The position numbers were made by a program, and so were the translations under genes. A stretch of 64,000 nt of DNA from Antedon mediterranea (lineage: Eukaryota; Echinodermata; Crinoidea; Comatulida; Antedonidae), in contig NC_092670.1 in NCBI RefSeq assembly GCF_964355755.1, positions 40,659,795 to 40,723,794 of the forward strand. The letters are read 5' to 3'. Positions 1 to 12,300 of the stretch are shown piece by piece. The notes under the pieces are model-generated. The model did no database searches and was not told the origin of the DNA. It saw only the letters and a list, made by a program, of their open reading frames with translations. How positions within the stretch are numbered: position 1 is the first letter of the stretch; every line of letters begins with the position of its first letter.

Positions 1-360
1 GCAGTTTAATAATTATTAATCCCATGCTAGGCCGGAGAAACATCGAAGCTGTAGCATTCTGCTGTGAGCTTAATCCAGCGAGTGGATTACCATTGTTTGT
101 GCTTCGTATCTCACGGATTCCTTTCGTTTGAAGCTGGATTTAACCTTTCATTATTATGTTCAAGCTAACGCGATAGAATAATAAACCTACCAGTAACTGA
201 TATTAGTTTGGAATAATAATTTCAAGAAGATTAGCAAGATTATTTAATCCAATGTTTGGAAATGATCCGTGAATTTGGTTCTGCTTGACAAAGACGATCT
301 GCTGTGCATGATCGGCTGATCGACGTCAAGGTTGGGCGGCGATAACATATCTTCTTACCA
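1..360. promoter_or_regulatory. Non-repetitive AT-rich block with TAATCC words, upstream of or inside the homeobox gene
   Basis: No convincing exon is visible. The block lacks the short repeats that fill the following 2.5 kb. It carries four TAATCC/GGATTA words (17-22, 71-76, 84-89, 245-250), the core recognised by K50-class homeodomains such as Otx and Goosecoid. It may be an enhancer, an untranslated first exon or part of an upstream intron of the homeobox gene. This is inference from word content and low repetitiveness only. Confidence 0.25.
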
Positions 361-1734
361 TATCTGGGTGTACAAAAATACTACACAGTTGGGGTATCCA
401 CTACACAGTTATGTGAGGTTTAGGCCTAATCCTGATTTTTTTTTTATGGAATTTTACTATTTTTATAAAAAAATATTTTAAATATAGACCTTTTTTAAAT
501 GCTGTATTAGCTTTTATTTCATAACCTTGATTCGGCTCACATCTGTGTAGGATTAATTGCATTAATAATGATTATATTATTTTTTATTTTAATGTATAAT
601 ATTTGTTTGTTTCTTTATTTCCATTCAAAAACAAAAAAAATAAACATACATAAATATTCATTACAAAAATGCTTATACAGTATATATTAATACTTACAGT
701 ATGTACAGTACTGTAACTAACTATTTATACATCAAAATGCAAATTATTTAATTTGAAATATAAATTATGAAGACTAATTGTATACAGTAGGTTTTCGAAG
801 TGTATTTATTTGTCGTTTTTAAGATCATAAATTAAAAACAAATTATTAAAAAAGCATTGTATACTGTACTTATTAATTTAATTATGTATGACCTATGACC
901 TAATGAACATGAATTTATGATGAATGAATACATTAATATTTGCCCTTGATTGTTTTAAACGATATCCAAGCAGCATCACATTAATCACATTATGATGTCA
1001 TTCATTAATCATCATTTTGTCTTTCTTAATTTTGTTCACAATCCTTAAGACTTAAAGATTAAGTCTAATAATACATTTAAAAAAAAGTAAAAACATAAAA
1101 TCTATAATATTTATAAAATTTAGTTATCTTAATTTAAAGATTTCTTGTTTTCAATCCCATAATGCTAGTGAAAGTGAAAACATAAAATATGATACTGTAC
1201 ATTACATAATATACTGTATTAGAACATAAAACATTTACATTTTATTAAAAGCTTACAGTATCTTAGTTTAATAAGGATTTCTTGTTTTCAATCCCATAAT
1301 ACCTCTCATCGTGAATAAACATAGAAGAACAGATTAAATTTAAATAAAAAAGGAAATAAAAGTTGTATTCTGTACTGTATCAGTAAGGTAATATGAAATT
1401 AGACTTGATATAAATAGGTGGTGTTTAGCAGCCCACAGCAGACAGGAACCAGGAGAAGGAGAGAAGGATATTAATTTAACTTTATTATTGACGTTCATCC
1501 TGCTGTAACAATGTCAAGTTGCAAGTTAATAATGTACCGTACTTAATTTAGTTAATACTGTAATATTTTATATTTAAGTACATTCATTCATGGTCAACAT
1601 GGCTTAATATGATACGACCCTGTGTGAAGACACCTTTGGAACTACTAGTGTAACAATATGTCACCATAATTGGGATACTACTGTATCTCCTGAATAGGGA
1701 TTAACCATAGTGCTAATACATTCTTTGTCTTTGT

Positions 1735-1960
1735 GTCACAGGAAAGTGTTCCTTTAATATTAGGTTTAGTGCAAATAGTGTGTGCGACGCATGGTGGGTA
1801 CGGCTTTGGAGCAAATTTCACGACATGTACAGTACGTGATTTGTTGTACGTACATACACGTTGTGCCGTTTGCTCCCATCATGCTTTGTGCAATGACGTT
1901 CCTCGCGAAATCAAGCCATTTGCAATAAACCTTACAGTACTTCGTAGGGTTTTCCTTCAA
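1735..1960. mobile_element. MITE-like dispersed repeat related to the core of 15232-15525
   Basis: The segment shares ordered blocks with 15277-15465, including a GCAAATAGTGT-type block, a CATGATGGG-type block, its inverse CCCATCATGC, a CAATGACGTT-type block and CATTTGCAATAAA. The internal inverse pair of the CATGATGGG motif suggests a foldback core. The match was made by eye and ends are approximate. Confidence 0.45.
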
Positions 1961-2043
1961 TAAGGATGTACAGTACCAAAAAGGTTTCCGCTGTTGTAAA
2001 AATAAATTTGTCTCAGATTAAATATATATTTAAATTGAAATTA

Positions 2044-2455
2044 CAGTACTGTATCTACAGTACTGTATCTACAGTACTGTATCTACAGTACTGTATCTAC
2101 AGTACTGTATCTACAGTACTGTATCTACAGTACTGTATCTACAGTACTGTATCTACAGTACTATATCTACAGTACTGTCAGTACTGTATCTACAGTACTA
2201 TATCTACAGTACTGTCAGTACTGTATCTACAGTACTATATCTACAGTACTGTATCTACAGTACTATATCTACAGTACTGTCAGTACTGTATCTACAGTAC
2301 TATATCTACAGTACTGTATCTACAGTACTATATCTACAGTACTGTCAGTACTGTATCTACAGTACTATATCTACAGTACTGTATCTACAGTACTATATCT
2401 ACAGTACTGTCAGTACTGTATCTACAGTACTATATTCTACAGTACTGTATCTATA
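2044..2455. repeat. Satellite of a 14-bp unit built on the palindrome TACAGTACTGTA
   Basis: The first units are nearly identical copies of ACAGTACTGTATCT. From about 2160 the array becomes a higher-order repeat in which units read ACTATATCT and a GTCAGTACTGT junction alternate regularly. Every unit contains a 12-bp perfect palindrome. The long open frame through the array (YLQYCIYSTVS repeats) is a by-product of the 14-bp unit and is not a gene. Confidence 0.95.
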
Positions 2456-2832
2456 CTATACATCTGCTGCACATTCCCTAATTATGACTTACAGTAGTGT
2501 ACTGTAGTTATGATAATTGAGCCCTCTATAATGACACCAATTAGAACTGCTTACAGCTGCTAATCGCATACAGTACAGTGTGATATTTAAATTTTTGTTG
2601 AGCAAAGGTCATGTTGACTACTGTACTTACAGTATTTGTAGGTATCATTCCTTTTGCCTAACATTTGGTAAATTTTTAAAATTACTTACTTATAATTAAA
2701 TACTGTATGTATTTTGACAAGTAAGCAGCAGGTTAAAAACATGCAATTCATTTCCAGTCCATTTTAAAATAAGATACAGCTCTTAAAAATTGTAAAATGA
2801 AGTGCTAAACATACTACTGTACAGTACAGTAT

Positions 2833-3005
2833 AAGGCCAATTTACACAGATGAGCGGTAACGGTAAGCAGAAAAGCAGTTGCTTGTCCCATTTATAATCT
2901 GTATCTATCCTGAGTGGAAACTACCCGTCCGCTCCACGCTGTGTGTAAATAAAGAATAACATAGATTCTATATTTTTATTACCATCTACCGTGTAAATTG
3001 GCCTT
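2833..3005. mobile_element. Short MITE with TIR AAGGCCAATTTACAC
   Basis: The left end reads TAAGGCCAATTTACAC and the right end GTGTAAATTGGCCTTTA, giving inverted repeats of about 15 bp at the ends of a roughly 170-bp noncoding element. TA at each edge is compatible with a TA target duplication. No coding capacity is seen. Confidence 0.7.
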
Positions 3006-3388
3006 TAATGTCCTCAATCTTTTGCATTGTAAATTTCAAAATTATATTTGCCTGTGCAATTTACACAATCAAACATTTTTAATGAATTTAAAAACTATTG
3101 TAAATAAGAGCTTTGAAACATACAGTACAGTACTAATTTAAAGATATGTTGGGGAGTAAACATCATTATCATCATCATTATCATGACATCATCATGACAT
3201 CATCATTATAAATACATTCAATACAAATAATGGCATTAATAATGTGAAACAATTATGAAAGTTTTCTTGGAAAGGTTGTTTAAAAAGTAAATTACTCATA
3301 AAATAATAAATATAATTTTATTGCTATAGTAATTATTCACCAAATACAACTTTATTACTAATTATGCAATTTTGTATTTATTAAACAG

Positions 3389-6300
3389 AGCCTGGTTGGT
3401 AGCCTCAAGAAACGTAGAGAACGCGTTTCAGCAAACAATCACAAGAAGATCATGGTAAGAACACGATTATTAAACAAGTTATATTTCTGTTATAAATACT
3501 TTTTCAGCAATTTATTTTCTCAGCTTTACTTCACATCTACAGTACAGGTACCACCAGTTACATCTTCCTCCAAATATTGTCTGTTTTTTCCCTACTGTAC
3601 ATTTCTTTATTTTTCCTCTGCAAAATCACAGCTGTTTTCTCTACTGTACACTGTACCAAGCCTAGTATTTTTAATTTCTGTTCCCTGATTTACAGTACTT
3701 CCTCATTTAGAGGTGTTTTATCATTTTAATAAAACTTAAAGATGTATTGTCCCTTGAAACACAAAAAAATAAAAAATAAAATATTCTCAATTTAAATTGG
3801 CCATATCAAAGTAATATTAAAGTTATTAACTTTAAGTCGAAAATTCGAGCCAAAAACAACAGTTTACGTAATTAACAGGTAAATTAATTAGATTACATTT
3901 CGTCGGAGAAATCGTCGCAAGCGAAAGTAAACAAAGATTTCAAACCATGATTATGCATGATGCTAATTAGGATTGTTTACAACTCATCACGGTTGAGAAG
4001 GTGTTTTCACACAGATCGCGAGGAAGTTTTATGATTATGCATACAGAGTAGCCAAACAAGCGCATTGCATTATGGGATATGTTTTGATTGAAAACTTTGA
4101 CTGGAAGTCAAAGTTATTTTTTTAACAAAAAACATCTGTATTTCGGTTAAATAATTTTTTTTTTTGACTAATTTTTGGTGAAAGTTAATAACTATTATGA
4201 TACTTAAAAATGACCCACTTTTTTTCGAAATTAAAAAAAAAAATTTTTTTTTGGAATTAGTCAAAGGGACAATACATCTTTAATAAAACTACTGTAGCTA
4301 TTTTAAGTTTATTCAGTACACTGTATACTACAGTAACTCAAATCCTACAGGATGATGTGTGATATTTATAAATTCTGAGATAGGCACTATTGTTTATATT
4401 TTGCATTCAGAAGTAGGACGGTGTTTGTCTGTCCGTGAGGTGTGTACCAAACACACGCTATAGGATTAAGAATATAAACTTAAGTGTGACCCTAAATATA
4501 CCGGTTATAAGAGACAGTGATTGATTGCATTTAGATTGAATCCACTGCATGTAATACTTCTTAATCAATTGTAATTCCTTACGTGTGTAGATCATGTTCT
4601 GGACTGTTGTGTTTAAAGCTCTGTCTACACTATGAAACTTTATGTGATGTGCCCATATATATGGACATGGTGATGATTTCATATCACTGCCATATTTGTG
4701 CATATCACTGCCATATTTGGGCACATCATATGTCACAAAAAATTCAATAGTGTAAACAGATTGAGAATTAGGAAACAAATCATTAATTTTATAAATTCAA
4801 CGTCTGTACCTTGCACACCAAGTCAGCAACTATTGTGAAAATAAAAATAAATTCATTTTGAATAAATTAATAAATACCATATTACTATAGCTCATTGGGT
4901 TTAAACCCACCCCTTCTCTCCCAATTTTGTGTGGTCAATGGGAGTTGTTTGCTCACTGTGTACAATACCTTCACAAATGGTATTATTAATATACAGTACT
5001 AACAATTGTTAGTTTTGAATGTTTTTGATGACATTTTGCTTCTTATACAAATGACAGGAAGAAGAAGTATGTGATCCAAATATAGTGCATTCAGTAGCAT
5101 CTCTATCAAGTACGAATGACGGCGCCACCATACCATGTCAAATACCACCCTCGTCCGCTCGTAAAAGAAAACAAATGGTACCAAAACCGATAAGAGATAA
5201 AACAGAAACTGATGACGTTGATGTTATTAATGATGATGGAGACGCACAGGGGTGCAGCAGTGGTAACCAGTGGAATCTAACGCCAAATAAAAAACCTGGT
5301 AAGATTTTTATGTTTTTTAAACTTTGAATTAGAGAACGAGGTTTACAAGCATGATCAGATCAGAATTCATCTACTGTACATTACTGTACTGTACAGTATC
5401 TTACAGTACTGTATGTAAATGAAATATTGATATAACACATATTAATGTATTCAATTCTGAATGTTCCTAATTCAATGTCATCATTTATCATTAATTCAGT
5501 AAATTTGCCTGAGTCTTGAGGTTACAGTATTATAGATGTCTACTGTAAAATAGAGCAGAAAAACAAAATAATACTAAATATTAAATCTTATTGAGAATGA
5601 ACAAAAAAAATTAAATCTGTATCTTTAATTAATTTTCGGTTATCTAGATGTTTCTTGGGAGTGAAATTAGGTTGAGTGAAGGCCTTAAATAGCCTTAGGC
5701 CAAAAGTGAGTGTGCCACCCAGCACAATCTCTACAGTATCTGAAATAAATGAAAATGTTCATCTTGTAATTTAAAAATATAAAATAAAATTGATACTGTA
5801 GCAAAATTAATTGACAACAAAAGTTTTAAATATACTGGTACAGTATAACATGCTTTAACAATAATAAATCATCAGATAATGTATGTTTTTTTGTAAACAT
5901 TGTATTAATGCCTATGGAACATGAATTTAAAAGATTTAACATTAAAACAAGAATTAAAATATTCATTGTTTTTAAATTTTGAAATCCCATCAAAAAGAAA
6001 ATAAATCTTTTAATTCCTCAAAGATAAATTTAAATTGTAAAATTAAATTGAAATATGTTGATTTCAAGTTAGGGAATTATAAATTAAAAAGTGGAATAAA
6101 TCTATTAATTCTTACAGGGTATGTAAAGCTCTGTCTACGCTATCAAACTTTACAAAAAAAAGTGTGATGTAGCCATATATTGACATGATGATGTCATATC
6201 ACTACCATATTTGGACATATCACTACCATATTTGCATACATCACACTTTTTTGTCAAACTAATTTGATAGTGTAGACAGAACTTTAGAGAATACAATTTA

Positions 6301-9300
6301 GATTCTAATTTAGCATGTGTACCTGTACAGTACATAAAATGTATATTTGTGAGGCATTTCAAACCATATTTATCTACTGTACATATTCCACAGTATTCAT
6401 CATACTAATATAACAAATCTATAGAAGTATGTAACAGCAATATGTAATGCATATAAAGTATACTTTAAAATGTTTATTTTGTGTTCATGATGTACAGTAT
6501 GTCGTAGTTAAATGAAATGGATTGCAAGAGCATTTGAGTGAACCCTTAGGGGGATTAGTGAGCCATTATTGGATCAGGATCTGTGTTTGATTGAGAGCTA
6601 AGCAGGAAGGCCACATCACACTCTCTTAATACACTAATCCCCTGTACGTTTCAGCCCTGCCAACAGATCAGCTTGCGTTGCCAAATGCCCAGCTAGACAC
6701 GTACGACTTCACGAATCAAGATCTCTGATTTGTTCGTGAGATAATCTCATGGGGGATTATCGGGAAAGGGCACCATTATCAGCTTACAGGATTAAAGCCG
6801 GATTAGTGACTCAGAAGAAAATTTGATAGAATTATGATTTTAATACAATCCATTTGCGTTTAGATCTGATGGGCTTTCGGCAAACGACTTCAGTTTTTAC
6901 ATATTTATTTTGAGATAAAATGTTTTCATTGCCTGCCCACTCATACTCTGACGTGTTTGTAACATAAAAGTCAATATAGCTATTTCCATTGTAAAGCCTA
7001 TGTATTTAAACTTATAATACTGTAATACTGTTCTCAGATATTATTTAAAGAAATCTGTAATAATAGTTGAGTTACATTTTTTACAATTTGTAGTATGTAC
7101 AGTATATTTTACAGTATGTAAAACTTTATTTAAATCTAATAATTTAACACTTTATAATCTGTTACTGCATTTCATTTTACCCTGTTGTTTTGTTTATTCT
7201 TTGTCTTTGTAAATGTAATACTAAAGTCTGTATTTTAAAAATCAATATTTTATTACAAAAGGTGAATTACAGTAACGAATATGAATACTATTGATTATTG
7301 TACTGATGAGGAAAAATGATTCTTGAAACATGATGCTTAAATTTAAAACTGTTTTTATCGTTATTAAATACTGTACCTTGTTATACTTGCTGTACAGTCT
7401 GCTTTATCCTCATCCGTAATTTTTGTGGTATAATTTAATATGAATACACATTTTGAAACACTGGTATATTGAATTATCATTTTAAAATGAAAAATGTTTT
7501 TCAGTTGGTAAAATGTTACCATTGCACTGCATAGTGGAACAGTTTGAACAGCTCCCTCAACAGAAAGAAGAATATGCGATAGTTTCGTCCGAATTAGTTA
7601 TCAAAGACTTGCTTAAAACTGTATTGTGCAAGATTGGAGTTCGATGTCTTGAAAAATTCTACATTGAAGGTATGTGCAAAGAACGTCATTTTGTGCATAA
7701 CTTACCTGGATAAACTAAATATAGACTATGCTCAATTAATTAAACACCCTATTCATAAATAGTATAATCTTATACCTCCACAGTGATGCTACAAAGAAGA
7801 GGGCGCTGCTTATTATGGTTAAACTGTAGAAACCCCAAATCCACTATTTGTGATATTACACAGTACTCACTTAAAGTTTTAAGTCAGATGATAAAATTGG
7901 AAGATATGTTAAAGTTTTGCCCAAATTTGTATCAAATACTAGGCAGTTTGTTCTGAGCCATTGGTACTACTTTTGCTTATGATATAATACTTATAAATGT
8001 TGAATTTTTTTAATTGTGAGTGACGAGATATAAATTCTCATTTCGTGAGTTCTCAATAACAAGATCTCATTTTGAGGCTGGATTAGAGGTGCGCCATAGG
8101 TTTAACAATAACATTCTTACATTTTAGGTCATCTACAAGTACGAAATTGGAAACCGTTGCCGTTTAGTGCGATTTGCGACGACAAGGAGACCACGATTGG
8201 ACATCTTTTTGGTGAAATCATTTCTCATGTGTCATTGATTATTAAGCTTAAGAAACGGTAGGTTGATATGAGTACCTGGTGAGATTTGGTTCAAATCATA
8301 AAATTCATACTCTTATTCATACAAAATGAGTAGTGGTTGCTGCTTGCATCTGGGAGGAGAAGTACTGTAAACAATATCACATGGCTTGATATATTAATGT
8401 TACTACAAAAATATAATAGTATTTTTGATGCTAAATCTTTTACCTTTCTTGGTATAAGCCATGGAATGCTAAATGATATCATTAATATTCATGAAGTTGT
8501 CATTAATATTCATGAAGTTGTCATTAATATTCATGAGTTGACACCCACTAAAGACGATACACATCTTTTATACCTTATTATTCATGAAAATCAGAACTGT
8601 ATTCCGTTTTATTTACTAGCTGATTCTCGAGGCTGATAATTTGTTTAGTAGTTTTTATGTTAAGGTTAGGTTAGGCATATGGCTTGCCATAGCTTCACAT
8701 GTGATGTACATGTGACACTACATTACATAATTGTACTGGATAGATAATGCGGAGATTCAGTACAGAGAATTGGGTCTATTTGCTCAATGTTAAAAATGAA
8801 CATATCTACTATAATCGATTTATTTCAACCGTCTAAGTTTGGAATTTGATCCTTGTCTCTTTTCTTGTTTTTATAATTTCCTATTTAATTATTTATTTCA
8901 GTATTATTTCTAGGTATTTTCTATTTTAGAGTTTCTATTTCTGATACATTTTAAAAAATTCAAGATAATAAATAATTTCATAAAAACCATAATTCATTGA
9001 TTATAATGGTTGATGATATACCTGTATTTAATCATGTTATTTAAACGCTAAATTAAAACAACATACATTACATACATTACATACATTACAACATACATTA
9101 CAATACCAGCATTTTGATTACATTTGATACTATGTATTTTACTGTACAACATTCTGTTTCTATTTTTAGAATGGAGTCTACATCCTGGTTACCTAACCAG
9201 ATGATGAATGCGGGTTCGCTCAGGCATGACGAATCACAACAAGGAAATAAGAATAGTAGTAACACACTGCATGATGTAGCCACCAAAATAAAACAGCTGA

Positions 9301-12300
9301 TTGATAAAAGAGGTCCATCGATGCTTGTCTGCCATGGATGTCCATTCTCACAGGTTATTACCCTTTGCAGCTTTTCATTTTCACACGCACCACCCATCTA
9401 CTCACCTCACAATATTTAAAAACATTCTGCACATGCTCAGAAACAAATAAACATGTTTGGATTGATTGTTGTTGATTTAATAGCTGTGTATTCATGTGAC
9501 ACTTCATGAAAACAAAATGCTATTATTTCTTTCAGGAAGCAAAATTATTACTTGTTTGTTTAGTAAATTTAGCAAAGTAATAAATTATGATTCTGGTGTG
9601 TGAACACACCTTTTTTCTGACTGTTTCTGCCATTTCACACTAATTTTCATTCAGCACACCTACCATATTTTAAACAATAATATAATTTTTTAATTTGAAT
9701 TAGGCAAACTTTAGGCAATTATTATTACAATACTTTCTTTTTTAGTCAAATGATTAATTATATGAGTAAAAGAAAAAAGTGTTTAAAAAGTAATGTTTCA
9801 CATTTCAGAATGTTATAAATCAGATTCTGAGTGGGAAATGCAGCAAATTGATATCATCTGAAAAAGTGACCGCATTTTACTTATGGTTCAACATCTACAG
9901 TCGGCTTGCTGACAATACATTGATACCCGCCGAGAAACTGGACAGCACAAGCTCTACAAAGTTCATGCCTCGTAGGGTCAGAGGTCAAAGGACACTATTT
10001 GACCCTAGGTATGAAATACCATTACTGTTTAAATGGTATCGCTTGAATCCGCGTCCTAGTCGATTGGAATTGGAAGCTTACCTGTCACAGTTGAATTCTT
10101 CTGAAAGACGTAGAAACGGCCATCCTCTGCAGTATTCCTCGCTTGCAATATGGTTTAAAAATGCCCGTGCTAAATATCGAGATTTTACCAAAATTCCATC
10201 AATGTATAGATTTGACCGCAATGATGGTCACTCGTTGCCGTTAAATTACAGCCAGAAGCATTATTCTCCAAGACGGATGATAGAGTTGCAAGATCTGTCG
10301 CAACCAGACAGCAACACACGGCAGGATCCAACAGCTCAGGCCTTGGAAACGCTGTCAAATGTGGCGACTAAAGTTGCAAGTAGTCTAGCTATGAGCTCGG
10401 TGAGCAGTAGGTTATCATCCTTAAGCTCAGATACAATGGCATGCAGCCAGCTTAACGAGAGATACAATACCGTGTTGCAACATCACCGGCAAATGAAGGA
10501 TGTTGTTGAATCACAGCCTAACAGAACTTCAAAAACTACTTTAACTGTTCCTCAACCGTTAGTTCCCATACTAGTCGGTCGGCATCAGCCGTGGCAAAAT
10601 ATCGTCAGACAAAGTGCCGCATCAAATGGTGCCCCCAGCGCTGCTCCACCTACCTCCAGTATTATTAGAGCAAGAACCACAACCCCTCCGGCCCCAGCTA
10701 GACCCCATGTGTCGCTGAAAGGTAAAGTTTCCGTTCCGTGTCCACGCAAAAGATTTAATATTCACCCAACGCTTGAAGCTCCTCGGTTAGAATCATGGTT
10801 CACTGTCACACCAAAACCTGATAGAGAAATAATTCGCGTTTATGCAACACAACTTAACAACACCGACTTCAGACGTTCTCGTGATAAATACACCAGCCGA
10901 ATAATATACGTATGGTTTAAAAACCGCAGAGCGAAACAAAATCGTTTGCAACAACGAAGTGGTATTAAAGACGGCAGCGCTGTTGGATATCCTTCCGTCG
11001 GAAGCTCTGAAGATGGCATGGAAATTGATCCGTGCGATGGATCAGACATGGAAAGCAATTTTTCCGGAAATCAATCCGCTGATCAGTCTTTTAATTATTC
11101 TCACGGAGATCATTTGAAGTTGGAGTCGTGGTTCCAGGATAATCCTGAACCAACGCCGGAGATGCTTGACAAGTATACAAACGAACTCAATTGTGAGGGG
11201 TCATCGAGAGGTCATAAAATGGACGTTGAAGCAGTGAGCCAATGGTTTATTTCCAGGAGAGAGACAGTGACTGTTATTAAGGAGGAACCAGACATGTATA
11301 TGCAGCCTAGTGATGACGATAACAGGTAATTTTACTGAAACCTTCTCATATTCAAAGTCAAAAATAAATTCAGCACTGATGAAGTAGCTAAAGCTCTGTC
11401 TACACTATCAAACATTATGTGGCAACAAAATGTGATGTGCCCATATATGGACATGATGATGTCATATCACTACCATATTTAGGCACACACTTGTTTTTGT
11501 CAAACTAGCTTGATAGTGTAGACAGATCTTAATAGTAGCTTATATTTTCAATATTTAAAGTACTGTAATAACTGATCAGGAAAGATTGTTCCCCACCAAA
11601 AGATAACTGGAAGCATAATATTTCAAGTTGTACTGAGTATTAGGGAGGTTTCGCAATCTTACGAAAACGAATACGTCGCGCATTCGTTTTTCGTAAGCCA
11701 GTAAAAATCTGTTTCGCATGGCAACGAAATATTGAGGGCCCCGTCCTTAATATGACTGCGGTAAATTTGAGCGAAGCGCGGGTACGTGGTGCTTGGTGCT
11801 TGGCTGCCTAGGCCTAGCGTAACATCAAACCGAGTGAGGACTTTAAAAACTGCTATTTATCAAAATTGACCTGGCATTTTAGTAAATTACTTTAGTAAAT
11901 TACTTCCAATAAAAGTATCATTATTTTATAATCATGAATCATTCCTGATTAAAATGCAAAATAGCTCAAAAACTTTACTCGTTTTGTAGTTACGAATATG
12001 ACTGGTGATATTCGTCAACACGAATACGCTTTACGAATATGAAATAGGGATCAGCTCAAAAGTTTCACAAATGTGTGACGTATCCGTTTTCGTTATCGTA
12101 TTCGTAAGGTTGCGAAACCTCCCTATTTACTTCAACAAGACATCTCAAAGTTAGGGAAAAATCTCTTTACTATGTTTCCATTTCTTTATAATAATTGAAT
12201 TTGTAAATATTTTTTAGTGATGATTGGAATGATGTGAAAGTACGTCATTCAGTATTGGAGTTGTTAAAAGACTTAAATCAAACAAGGCTTGCTCAGATAA

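Larger units (their letters stand above)
361..3388. other. AT-rich noncoding DNA, probably 5' intron or upstream region of the homeobox gene
   Basis: I see no supportable coding exon here. The stretch is dense in the words TACAGTA and TACTGTA and contains a MITE-like repeat (1735-1960), a large satellite (2044-2455) and a short TIR element (2833-3005), listed separately. The exon at 3389 must be preceded by a transcription start or another exon somewhere here or before the window. Confidence 0.5.

Noticed and set aside
2044-2455. CRISPR-like array of regularly spaced repeats
   Set aside because: There are no unique spacers; it is a head-to-tail satellite in an animal genome.
1966-2481. 171-codon open frame with YLQYCIYSTVS repeats
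   Set aside because: It is produced by the 14-bp TACAGTACTGTA satellite and has no complexity outside it.
9848-9970. Start of the homeobox protein at 9848
   Set aside because: Exons at 3389-9353 join in frame and supply the ubiquitin-like and CUT-like domains, so 9848 is internal.
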